Source: Flectonema sp. DT1601
Taxonomy: Eukaryota > Euglenozoa > Diplonemea > Diplonemida > Diplonemidae
Assembly: GCA_964019425.1 (NCBI GenBank)
Contig: OZ025817.1
Coordinates: 248,001 to 312,000, forward strand
Length of the DNA: 64,000 nucleotides
Direction: 5' to 3'
Under the pieces are notes generated by a model. That model saw only the letters and a list, made by a program, of their open reading frames with translations. It made no database searches and had not been told where the DNA came from. Positions 22,467 to 33,200 of the stretch are shown here, piece after piece. The stretch's first letter is position 1, and every line of letters begins with the position of its first letter. A program made the position numbers and the translations under genes.

Positions 22467-22795
22467 CATACTTCTTAGGAGCCACAACATTTCCAAATTT
22501 GTGTGCGCAGAAGTCAATCACACTGGTACCAATTTTAACCAGCCATTCTTTGTCTTTTTCGTTAGGACGGTGAAGCTGTTTTTATTTTCTATTTATTCCT
22601 CAATCCTTCACACAACCAGGACACGGTTGCAACTTAGCAGAATTGCGCACAGAGCAGAGAAAATAATTAAGAACTGATTGGTAGGAGAAAACAACATACC
22701 CTAACACCCCTACCTTCCATAGATAACAGCACCTCATCGTCAGATGCCAGCATCCGATCGCAGTTCGAGCGGAGTGTGGTGGCGAGCTGAGGCAT
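20602..22795 (-). CDS. NOL11-like nucleolar protein (U3 / t-UTP component), tentative
   Basis: Three exons (22700-22795, 22472-22575, 20602-22318) with introns starting GTATGT and ending AACAG give a 638-residue protein that begins MPQLATTLRSNCDRML. The joined N-terminus reads …GVRLHRPNEKDKEWLVKIG…APKKYIAALQPDHVVSWGTG…. The first 330 residues look like a WD40/beta-propeller region without clear WD repeats. The rest is helical and ends in …RLCSWVGSLVEVCADDLKV…HAPLLKLYNITAL…. The overall plan and the C-terminal W-x-x-L-L-D-like helix are reminiscent of NOL11, which acts in pre-rRNA transcription and small-subunit processing in the nucleolus. I base this on remembered family features, not on an alignment. 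Another propeller-plus-helix protein (vesicle coat or UTP type) is possible. An ATG at 22350 opens the last exon's frame but lies within intron 2. Confidence 0.5.
22319..22471 (-). other. Intron 2 of NOL11-like gene
   Basis: The coding strand begins GTATGTC and ends CAACTAAAAAACAG, the same 3' end as the channel-gene intron. It joins APKK to YIAALQP in frame. Confidence 0.7.
22576..22699 (-). other. Intron 1 of NOL11-like gene
   Basis: The coding strand begins GTATGTTG and ends AATAAAAACAG. Removing it keeps the frame open (…SMEGRGVR-LHRPNEKD…). The alternative donor a few bases upstream (GTAGGG) breaks the frame. Confidence 0.6.
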
Positions 22796-23179
22796 TTTGT
22801 TTGTGGCTGGACTCAACAACCTGGATGGGAGGAAAACTATTATTATTATAGAACATCATAAGCACTCCAACGTGTAATGTATCTAATGGTTACTTACTGT
22901 AAATTTTTACAAATTTTGGTGGGTCATGGAATCGGATGCAACGCAACCAATTAAATGTCTTTCATGAAATGTAAGCTGAATAGAAATAATGTGATCGTAA
23001 AGTATGACAACCAACTCCAAGCAGAGGGTTCATCCTCGTTGGTTGCAAGGAATTCAAAACATGTTTTCATCCAAATAAAGTCTGTAATTCTAACTGGGAA
23101 TCCTGATCTCGAACGCACATGAGAAGAAGGACCTCAACGAACCATTCGGCAGCAACACGTTCATCGAACACCCGCCGGG
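22796..23179. other. Intergenic between NOL11-like gene and retroelement fossil
   Basis: It holds the NOL11-like leader, with a splice-like CATCCAG ending at 22821 on the minus strand, and then unremarkable sequence leading into the retroelement. The long A/T runs typical of the host gaps become scarcer here. Confidence 0.35.
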
Positions 23180-24790
23180 ATGGGAGGGAAGCCGCTATTT
23201 GGAAGAAAACCGCCCCCAAGGAACCCTCACCTGAATAGGATGCGAGATGGACGGAGAAACGCACCCAGCAAGACTCGATCGTGGCCCCGACGAAGAGGCC
23301 GCCACTGCAAGGATGTTAGTGTTATTGGAACACAAACACAGACTGCCTTATCTGTTGCACATGCCTTGGCTGAATCTTTAGGACTGCAGCTACTTAGAAT
23401 GTACCAAGAACAACTGGCGGCATTATTTCGCCAAGCAAGTCGATCTCAAGAACAAGAAATTGATGCTCGTCTGGTCGCGAGTATCGGTTTCCACACCGCT
23501 GTTATTGTTCCTCAGATGCAGGTACTACTATTTGCCCCAGGTGGTGGCGGGGGTCCCATTTCTCTTACTCGCGGCACGGACTCCCCGCAGGGAATCTATC
23601 ACATCCGCGATCGAACACTTTTTATATATTGCAGAAAGTCTGTACCCTCGGGGTTGTTGCCCGGGACATGCACATCAGCAATGCTGGTCAACAAGCGACG
23701 TTAGGAAGCAACATTCTCAAGATGCTCAGGAGACGCAAGCTGATTGCAGATTGGACGATTGTACGAGATAGTACCAGATCCACTGATTCGCTTGTTTCTC
23801 ATGCTCCTACTCTTGACTTCCATACTGAACTCGATCATGTGCTGAATTTTTCGAAGACGGTTAGACCGGAGAGTTCATTTTCTCGTACTCATGCAGATTT
23901 ACTGGTGGAGAATGGAATCGCACAGAAGACATCGAAGCCTGGTTTAGTTGCAAATGTTCCGTTCACTGTAATTGAACAGAAAGCAACAGGATTACGTCAG
24001 AGGTTTATTCTTTGGACGAAGGAGTCTAACGAGCGTCTGGTTGATGATGTAACCATCATCTCAGAATACGTCGACTCGGTTCTATTTGATTGTGCAAGCG
24101 GAAGGGATTTCAGAACTGGTTTTTATCAGGTTGAGATTCCTCATGATGCTCGCAAGTTATTTGGTTTTAGATCGGACGATGGGCAGTTTTTCGAATTGAC
24201 TCGGTTGCCAATGGGTCATTCTTGTGCACCGGAAATTATGCACACATTGGCTGCTACCATTGCGGGTCATCCGGACTATGTTAGATCTGACATAGCTGTT
24301 CATGATGTGAGAGTCGACGCCTGGATCGACAACATCAGGTATTCTGGTTCTAGGAAGGATGTAGCTATTAGAACTGCTCAACTCGATATCATTGCAAAGA
24401 AGGCTTCGTCAACCTGGAAGGAATTGGATTCATTCAATTTGGCAGAAGAATATGATTTCTTAGGTGTGCGTTTCAATCACCAAGATAGATCTGTTGTAGT
24501 GTCTGAAAGACTACAAGGAAAATTGGCTGCTGTTGATTTGACTTTGATTACTGCCAGTGGTTTGGAGTCGTTGATGGGCAGGCTAATGCATGCATCGGCG
24601 GTGTCTGGAATATCACCTGGTAGGTTTTGGTTTACTCTGAAGTTTATTAGAAGAGTAATAAACAAGATTAATCGAGGTCTCCTTGGTCTTGATGAGACAG
24701 TTCTTGATCCCCGTTCTATTCGATTGGAATTATCTCGTTGGCTATCTGATGCAGTAGGGATCAGGATTACTGTAAAGGGAAATATTCTTG
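23180..24790 (+). mobile_element. Fossil reverse-transcriptase element, tyrosine-recombinase (DIRS/VIPER-like) group suspected
   Basis: A reverse-transcriptase core lies at about 23,930-24,660, preceded by an Arg/Gln-rich region that may be a remnant of an upstream gene. Recognisable RT motifs are the DCASGRDFRTGFYQVEI block and the FELTRLPMGHSCAPEIM block. These resemble the RT of DIRS-, VIPER- and TATE-like elements more than that of LINEs. The element looks incomplete: no recombinase, integrase or terminal repeat is visible with it. Base composition is higher in G+C than the host gaps. Family placement is an inference from motif style. Confidence 0.55.
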
Positions 24791-24875
24791 TGGGGAAAAA
24801 CCCGCGAGTTTTTATTATTTTTTCTAAATCCGCGAGAATATTTCCCCGCGGGAATATTTCCCTGCAAGCATATCT
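24777..24875. repeat. Cluster of short inverted repeats at the end of the RT fossil
   Basis: GGGAAATATTC (about 24779) is matched in reverse by GAATATTTCCC (about 24836 and again about 24853). CCGCGGG and GGGGAAAAACCC-like elements lie between. Several nested stems of 8-12 bp are possible. The cluster lies where RT similarity ends, so it may be an element terminus or a small non-autonomous element. Confidence 0.6.
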
Positions 24876-24990
24876 TTTTTCCAGCCATTTTTTCTGTTCC
24901 TTTTTGTGAAGAAAATATGTGTGCTACGAAGGAAAGTTTCAGCAATAATTATTTTTATTGTGCAGTATGGTAGTTTTTTATTGTGTTTGC

Positions 24991-25503
24991 TCAGTAAATT
25001 ATGCTTTGTTCCACCTGACACTCGATGGAAGCACAAAGATTTGTTAGATTCTTGATCAACTGACTGACTTTCACGAAAAAGAGCTTGTCAGCAAAACTCA
25101 CAAAGGGCACCCAACCTTGACACTTGGCGAGAAAGGAAAATAAAAACAACAAATCCTGTAGATAACATGGGATCCTTACTTGAAATGAAAAAGAAAAAGA
25201 GAGTGAATTGTCTGGCAAGTCATGACTGATTAACAAGCCATCTTCTGCTTGCTCAGTGAATAACCTAACTTGGAAAGAGGTTTGAATAAACTGACAAAAC
25301 CTTTTTACTTGCAAGTTTATCAGTTTCGGTTCAAAATTTTGAATGAGAGAAGATTTTCGTCCTAACGAGTAAGCTGCCCAAAACAACGCCAATTTGAAGG
25401 ATAAGAATCTCCTGCTTCTCCAGCCAGATTCACTACTATCCGTCCAAATTCCACCATGCCCACGTCGCATCAGGATAAAGGAATTCAAAATACACGTCTC
25501 CAC
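24991..25503 (-). pseudogene. Possible RNase H-like retroelement fragment
   Basis: A minus-strand open frame contains GGIWTDSSESGW, the style of the first acidic motif of retroelement RNase H domains, followed by LFWAAYSLG. It lies beside the RT fossil but in the opposite orientation. It is treated as a fossil fragment; family and age cannot be judged. Confidence 0.3.
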
Positions 25504-25575
25504 TTCGGATCCTCATGCTCGGGAGCAGGTAATATCGCAGAGAAGTGTAAGTTCCTCAGTATTTCGGCAAAGCGA

Positions 25576-25675
25576 TTACGTGAGTTGAGTTACCAGGTGA
25601 GATTTGGACTGTTAGCTTTTGGCTAAGGCCCTCCCTGAAGAGCAAGAACAAAAAAACTACTCACACCTGAAGAAA
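25576..25675 (+). repeat. Left arm of a ~90-bp inverted repeat (partner 27325-27410)
   Basis: The segment TACCAGGTGAGATTTGGAC…CTCACACCTGAAG is found in reverse complement at 27325-27410 with only small differences. The arms enclose 1.65 kb that includes a fragment of the LINE coiled-coil gene. Confidence 0.85.
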
Positions 25676-26440
25676 ACATACACAAAGAACACACTGTAAG
25701 CTGTGTGTGTATTTTGTGTTTGTCACAACAGGAGAGAAAAGAAAGAATGTCAAGGTTGGTCACCTTGCCTATCAACGCACAACATTGGTGGTCTCTACTA
25801 GACCCTGAGTGATCCCACTGGATCTCTCATCGTTCATAGTACCCTGTGTGAAGTTATAAAATCAAAGGTAAACTATGAACTACAAATGACTTAGCCTGTT
25901 ATTATAATGCCACAGGCAGGCCCTGCATTCAGCAACTATCCAGCAGTGCTTGGATGTCCTGATCTTCTTCTAAAAAAAAAGAAAGAAAAACAAAACTGTA
26001 GCTGGGATCACTCAGGATCAACAGACTACCAATGCTACCTGTTGTACTTGCTCACTATGGGGGGTGATGCCAAACACCCAGAAGTACTAAACTGCTTTCC
26101 TTCTTGCTGCCCAGGAGTTTCTGACCAGAACTAATAGAAAATAAAAAGTAGATGGGAAACAATAAAAAGTAAAATGGATATAACTGAAGTTAAACAAGAC
26201 AAATGAAGTAACAGACCAGAACAGAAAGAGGATTGTAATAGAAGATTACAAATAAAAAAATGCAAGTATCAACACATAATCAAGATACACCAGCAGCTAA
26301 CAAACAACATAAAATTGAAGATCAGTTGCCAGAGTATTTCAACCATGGTAGAATACTCGCCCCTCTGGCAGGGATTATCCCAGACTTGTCCTTTAATTTA
26401 GTTGGACACCATGGCTTACAACCCTTCCAAGTGAATCTCT
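25676..26440. other. Spacer between inverted-repeat arm and LINE fragment
   Basis: It has no long open frame. The stretch at about 26120-26240 is a diverged, reversed relative of the LINE 3' region (compare 28070-28170: both share GTAGATGGGAAACA and ACAGACCAGA). This marks an older, decayed copy of the same element family. Confidence 0.5.
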
Positions 26441-26798
26441 CCAGACAAATGAGAAAGTGGCGCTGCTCTCGGAAAAACTAGTGGAAGAGCAACGTCGATG
26501 CTCCGAGTTGAGCTATCAACAGAAGACTATCCATAAAGAACAACTGGATCATTCCATGTTGTTGATGGAGATGGCCAGTGAGCTCTCTGAGCAACTCTAT
26601 TTGGCAAAAGACCAAAACAGAGCTCTCAAGTTTCAGTTACAAACATGGGCAAATGGTTTTAACCCACCCGAAAAGGAAGCGCAAGAAGAAAATGAGACCC
26701 CAAAGCGTCCGAGGGAGCGCCTATCACAAAAAAAGCGAACTCCACCCTCAACGAATCCTCATGATCGCAGAAGAATCTTTTTAGATGACGATTGCTAA
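26441..26798 (+). pseudogene. Fragment of LINE coiled-coil gene, form B
   Basis: It matches 54941-55302 almost base for base (…KVALLSEKLVEEQRRCSEL…) and ends at the same stop codon. Only the last 113 codons of about 500 remain, so this is a 5'-truncated copy. Confidence 0.9.
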
Positions 26799-27313
26799 GT
26801 TCTAGTTTCTATTAGTATTAAATTATTTGTATTATTTTGTCGATATGTTTATGTCTGTCCGATCATAACGTCAATCAGATTAATTGTTAATTGTAATTGG
26901 TTTGAGCGCTTATCAAAAAAAAAAAAAAGCGAACTCCAACCTCAACGAACTTTCATGATCGCAGAAGAATCTTTCTAGATGACGATTGCTAAGTTCTAGT
27001 TTCTATTAGTATTTATTTATTTGTATTATTTTGTCGATATGTTTATGTCCGTCAGATCATAACGTTAATCAGATTAATTGTCAACTGTTAATTGTAAATG
27101 GTCTAAACCCCAATCCAAGTTCCCAAGGCTTGGCATAGATTTGAGTGACGCCTTACTGGCCTCCTCATCCTCTATGAGTGGTGAGGGGGCCAGCAATGGT
27201 TTTTTTTTCTTTTTTTCTCTTATTTCCTTTTTTTCTTTTTTCTTTTACTCTAATATGAAATATTTTTGAACAAAATGTGATTATTAATTTAAAAAAAAAA
27301 AAAAAAAAAAACA
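26799..27313 (+). mobile_element. LINE 3' sequence attached to the coiled-coil fragment
   Basis: It continues the match to 55303-55815, including the duplicated tail of the coding end (about 26930-26990), the GGTCTAAACCCCAATCC block and the T/A runs. The match stops where the right inverted-repeat arm begins. Confidence 0.85.
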
Positions 27314-27324
27314 ATGCAAATAAA

Positions 27325-27410
27325 CTTCAGGTGTGAGTAGTTTTTTTGTTCTTGCTCTTCAGGGAGGGCCTTAGCCAAAAGCTAACAGTCCAAATCTCAC
27401 CTGGTAAATT
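27325..27410 (-). repeat. Right arm of the ~90-bp inverted repeat
   Basis: The reverse complement of 25576-25675. It abuts the truncated end of the LINE fragment. Confidence 0.85.
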
Positions 27411-30242
27411 CAACTCAGTCCTTGTCAGTTTTGGCATCAAACCTGTAATGGTTTTTCTTTTTCCTTACTTTCACATCACTTAAAATAGAAAGTGATCGAC
27501 ATAGTCGATCGATAAAAAAAAACAATGATAACATTGTTTATTCTTTTTTTTTTTTTTTTAATCCTTTTTTTTTTTTTTAAAGAAAAAACAATCAGTTTAG
27601 CGTCTTGACCAGGACGGAAAATAGAAAGTAATCGACATAGTCGATCGATAAAAAAAAAAACAATGATAACATTGTTTATTCTTTTTTTTTTTTTTAAATT
27701 CTTTTTATTTATTTTTTAAAAAAAAAAAAAAAATAACGGAAAATAGAAATTAGTCAACAAAGTCGAACGATAAAAAAAAAACAATGATAACATTGTTTAT
27801 TCTTTTTTTTTTATTTTTTTTTGTATTCTTTTTTATTAATTTTGAAAAAAAAACAATCAGGATCGGACACAAGGAGGAGAGTTCATTCTACCTCTCACTG
27901 TCCTTGCTGGTATCTTAAGTGTCTTGGTATCTCTTTTGTGTCGGTATCTCGGAAGTGTTGGTATCTCGTATGTGCGTTGGTATCTCTTGCGTGTTGGTAT
28001 CTCTTGCACATAAGAAAAAATATTGAGTTAACATGATCAGTTTTATTTAAAATTAAAGGCAGACCGGAACTATTTGAAAATAAAATGTAGATGGGAAACA
28101 GTGAAAATTAAAATGAATGATAAAATTAAATGAGATTTATGACATAACAGACCAGATAGAGAGTAATAAAGGGAAAAGGAAAACGGAAAGGGTTCATTCA
28201 CTTAGTTAAAGTTAAGACCGATTAGTCAGTTTAAGGTCTTGACTAGGACCAACAAAAAAAAAAAAAATAAATAAATAAATAAATAACGATCAAGCTGAGC
28301 TGATCTTGTTTTTATTAAAATAAGGGGAGCGGGAGGGATGGAAGGAATAAAGGAAAAAAAAAGAAAAGGTCGATCAATTGGATCTGGTCGTCGAGAAGAA
28401 GAAGACAATTATTTTAAAGGTCAATCGGCATAGCCGATCGTTGAGAAAAATAACCAGATATAAATACAATCAGTTTAAATAAAAAAAAAAAAAAAATAAA
28501 TAAATAAAAAAAGTTTAACGATCAAGCTGAGCTGATCTTGTTTTTATTAAAATAAGGGGAGCGGGAGGGATGGAAGGAATAAAGGAAAAAAGAAGAAAAG
28601 GTCGATCAATTGGATCTGATCGTCGAGAAGAAGAAAACAATTATTTTTAAAAAAAATTGATCGGTATGGCCGATCGTTGAGAAAAGAACAGATATAAATA
28701 CAATCGGTTTTGGTGATCGACGAGTGGAGCGATCACTTGACAAGAAGGAAAAAAGAAAGGACCGATTAATTGGGGCTTTGGTTGTATTCCCAAGGCATGT
28801 TTTTTTTTTTTTTTTTTTTTTTATTATTCATTTACATTTTTTTTTTTTTTTAAATTAATAATCACATTTTGTTCAAAAATATTTCATATTAGAGTAAAAG
28901 AAAAAGAAAAAAAGAAATAAGAGAAAAAAAAAAAAACCATTGCTGGCCCCCTCACCACTCATAGAGGATGAGGAGGCCAGTAAGGCGTCACTCAAATCTA
29001 TGCCAAGCCTTGGGAACTTGGATTGGGGTTTAGACCATTTACAATTAACAATTAACAATTAATCTGATTAACGTTATGATCTGACGGACATAAACATATC
29101 GACAAAATAATACAAACAAAACGAACAATAAATAATAAATAAGCTAATAAACTAAATAAACAAAGTGATGTGAAAGTAAGGAAAAAGAATTACAAGGGGG
29201 TGGAGTCACCGTGAACGTCATCAGCAGAACATCTCCTTCGATTATAACGATATCTTGATGGAGGGGTCCGTTTTTTCAGAGTTGAACGCTCAGACTTTCT
29301 CGGCGGAGTTTCAATTTCCTCATGTTCTTCTGTGTCTGGCGGACTCAAACCTTCTGCCCATGAAGCTAATTGGAACTTCAGGGCCGCAATTTGAGACCGT
29401 GCCAAGGCGAGTTGAGCATTTAAATCGCTCGCCAGTCCCGTTAACATCATGGATTGCTCAAGCTGCTCTGCGTGAGTTGTACACCGTTGGTGATTCAGCT
29501 CCGAGAGGCGAAGTTGGGCATCCAAAAGTTGTTCTGAGAGCTCTGCCGCTTTCTCGTTTGTTTCGAGAGAGTCATCTACTGCTCGACAGTAGTTCTCGAG
29601 TAAGTCAATCCTACCCTCGGACCATTGTCTCGCAATAGGTGTATTCTCTTTAACGGAGATAACGTGGCTCTCTTGTCGTAAAATCTTGGTCGGCGTGCGG
29701 TCGAGAGCTTCACTCTGCGGCATTGTCGGAGGAATTGAGGCTAGAGGACAAAGAGGGGTGATATAATTAAGGGTAGGGATAAGGGGTTTAATAAGAGGAG
29801 TAAAAAGACTACTCGTAGTTGTAAAGAGCGAGAGGTAGTTCTTTGCTATCTTCATCATAGCAACAGATTCATACAAAATAGGGGATCGGGGGGAAACTTG
29901 TTGACTAAAGTGGGTCATGTGGGGACGTGCGGCACGCAAACTCTCGACCTCCTGTTGAGTATAGAAAAGTCTTATTTTACTTTCTCTTTCCTCATTACAT
30001 TTGGTCTCCAATTCGTTCGACAGAAGAACAAACCTTTGATGGTAATTGAAAAGCGCCATTTCCGATAGGTCTGCTTTCTGAGTCAGATTTGCGAGCTCAC
30101 GTTTCCTGTAATCTTCCACTAAGTCATATTGACGAACTAGTGCGGAAAGAGAAGTCTTCGATTCATCGCGTTCTACTGTTAACCGTTGAATTACTCCTTC
30201 CAGAAGTTCATATTCTTTTCTATCTTTTTCAATAATTAAAAC
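27411..30242 (-). mobile_element. LINE copy C: 3' half, minus strand, 5'-truncated
   Basis: Reading on the minus strand from 30242 the order is: C-terminal part of the coiled-coil gene, 3' UTR, hairpin units (28240-28780), GATACC minisatellite (27900-28015) and three units of the hairpin array (27476-27860). The same order follows the coiled-coil gene in copy B, so this is the element's true 3' layout. At 30242 it is joined directly to the truncated 5' end of copy A in the opposite direction. Confidence 0.85.
29190..30242 (-). pseudogene. Coiled-coil protein of LINE copy C (form A), N-terminus missing
   Basis: An open frame without stops matching the last 350 codons of the copy A protein at 33612-34664 with very few changes (for example EEIETPP against EENETPP). 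The first in-frame Met is at 30119, but the reading frame is open to the junction at 30242. It contains the two helical blocks, the hydrophobic centre (LFTTTSSLFTPLIKPLIPTL) and the basic tail. Its truncation point coincides with the head-to-head junction. Confidence 0.85.
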
Positions 30243-30284
30243 ACTATAGAGAACGCTGTCAAATGGAAAGAGGCAAGAACGAGA

Positions 30285-33200
30285 ATGAAAAGGATTTTCC
30301 GAATGTATCGGAATTTAGAAAAGAAAAATTTATTCAAAAAATTACAAGATAAATTTCGTCAAAATCCGTTTACTGCCATAAAAGAAGAACTCCAAAAAGA
30401 AGATCCTCAACCCCCCTCCCTTGATATTCCAGAGGAAAAAATAATTGAACATTTTAAAAACAATTATTGTGACAATGAAAAAAAAAAAACTGATTTCACC
30501 CATCCCTCTTTTTTACCTAAGTCTGACTACAAGACAATGGATGATATCCAGTTCCCGAGCTTCGAACAGTTTGGTATTCTCTTATCAAAGAAAAAAAACA
30601 AATGTGCCCCTGGTCCCAACTGCATACCTTATGTTGTATGGAAAAAGGTCCCAACTTTTATGGAAGCACTTTACAAGGTATTAAAGAGAATTTTCGAACT
30701 CAAGGCCTATCCGGATAGTTGGGGCTTAGCATTTGTAACAATGCTCCCAAAGCCCAACTCCGATGGGAAAGACATCTCGAAAACGAGACCGATAGCTGTG
30801 GGCAACTGCGACGGGAAAATTTTTAATACGGTTATTCAGGAAGCCGTCGCAAGCCACACTCTTTCTAAATTTAATTTTCAAAAAGGCTTTAGGAAAGGTG
30901 TCTCTGGGTGTATCGAACATGCCACGATCACCTCAGAGATTTTTAAAGAAGTGAAAGCTCTCCGGAAAAACCTAACAATTGTCTGGGTGGATTTGGCAGA
31001 TGCTTTCGGCTCAGTCAAACATCAATTAATTTTCTTTGCTTTAAAATATTTCGGAATTCACGAAAGAATAATCGGTTTCTATAAAAGGTATTATTCCTCC
31101 ATGCGCGTCCAAATCAGAGTAGGAGAAGGCCTGACGCCCACTATCCCTTTTGAAGTTGGTGTCTTTCAAGGCTGCGTTTCCTCCCCAACCCTTTTTAATT
31201 TGGTATTCCAACTACTGCTCTTTTCCTTAGCAGTTCATCAACAGGAAGCCTACGAGTTTAACAATAAATCCCTCCAACTATTAGTTGCAGCTTTTGCTGA
31301 TGATTTACAACTTACCACGTCATCAAAGGCGGGGGCAAAATTGCTAATCAAGTCGCTCGAACAGTTTCTTTCCTGGTCTCGAGGTATGAAAGCGAAACCC
31401 CAGAAATGCATTGCCCACAGCTTTGTACAAGGGAAACCAGCTAATCCGGACCTGAAGATTAACAATGTTCCGATTACGAATCTCCAGGAAGCTGGAGAGT
31501 TCAAATACCTCGGGCGTTGGTTTGAGCCGAACGCCAAAGAACAGAAATTGCGAGAGCGCCTGACCACTTTTACCAGGAATTTTTTAAAAAAAGTCGACGC
31601 CATGCCACTATATGGGTCTCAGAAGGCTTGGTCTGTCCAACACTTGTTATTGTCAAGGTTAACATGGAGTTTGATGATCCATGACTTATCTCTCCCTTTT
31701 GCCAAAAAAATGGACAAAATTATTAAACCTTTTTTGAAGAAATGGTGGGGATTTGTCCGCTCTGCGAACACAGTCATCCTTTTTACCGGTTCAAAGAACA
31801 CTGTTGGTCTCAGACACAAAAGAGTTGAGACGCTATATAAACAAGCGCAATCAATTAAACTAGACATCCTCAGATCCTCACAGGACTCTGACATGCACGG
31901 TGTCTACAATGTTATTATGGAGAAATCGTCCAACTGGTCGAAAAAGTTTTCAGCTTCTGCTGAGTGGGAGCGCCTTATTAAGTTTTTTTCTTACCGTTCT
32001 CTTGCGAAGCAATCAGCTGGTCTTGGTCACCGATTGCGCGATCTACGTACTACTCGCCCCGATCTCCTTAAGCGTTTTGAAGTGGAAGCCACAGATGAAC
32101 TACTGAACTCTTTGAATAAATTACAAGTCCAAGGTCAATGGAAGGAGTGGTCTAAATGTATGATAAACGACTTCACCTGGAATAAGGTACTTAGGGAGGG
32201 AAATCCTGCCTATATCTCATTTCAACTGAAAGCGGTTACAAACACCCTCCCCTCACAAGATAATTTAAAGAGGTGGAACATCACCAATGTGGACCAAAAT
32301 TGTGTTTTATGTGGCAAAGTGAATCCTACCCTCAGGCATGTCTTAACAGGCTGTCCTGTCTCTTTAACACAAGGGAGGTTCACGTGGCGTCACGACAGCG
32401 TTCTAAAACGCATTGTTATCTTCTTGGAAGAGTTGATAATAAAAGCCAACAAAAGAAAAGAAAACCTCCCGCCTCCCTCTCAAACTTTTTTAAAAACAGG
32501 GGAAAATAAACCCCTAGAAAGAATTTCTAAAGAGACAGGCGAACTTTCACTAGCGAATGATTGGGTCATCCTCGACGATGTCGGTGATAACCGCCTAATT
32601 GTTCCTCTTGAAGTGTGCCATGTCTCGTCCTCTCTAAGACCAGACATTTTTATTTATTCTTTTTTTGCGAAAAGAGCACTGATTCTGGAGCTGACGTGTC
32701 CAAATGAAGATCGTTTCGAAACCTCTCATGTCTTAAAGGAAAAGAAATACCTAAAGCTAAGAGACTCGATCATCGCTAATGGCTTCGACTGTAACATTTT
32801 TACTATTGAAGTTGGCGTACGAGGAAACATCTGCATGGACCAGCTGAACATCTGGACACGTCACATCGGTTCACCTTTAGCACCAACAAAAGCTTTATTT
32901 TGTGATTGCACCAGAATCGCCAGACAGTGCTCATATGTTCTGTTCCAGACGAGGAACCTCCCCACGTGGCATTCAAGACCACTAATGCGCAGCATTAAAG
33001 AAGAACCTGCCACTGCAAGTTTTATAAAAGATGGTAAAGAAATCTTCCCTGTGGAAGAAGTCAAAATCCACAAAGTAACAAAACTGAAAACGATCGAAAA
33101 GCTCACCATTGAAAGATCGTGGCTTGAGAAATGTTTTATCTGGCAAACTTGTTACGCATCGGCTCTTTCTATTCTACTTATTGCCAATGGTTCTTCCTCC

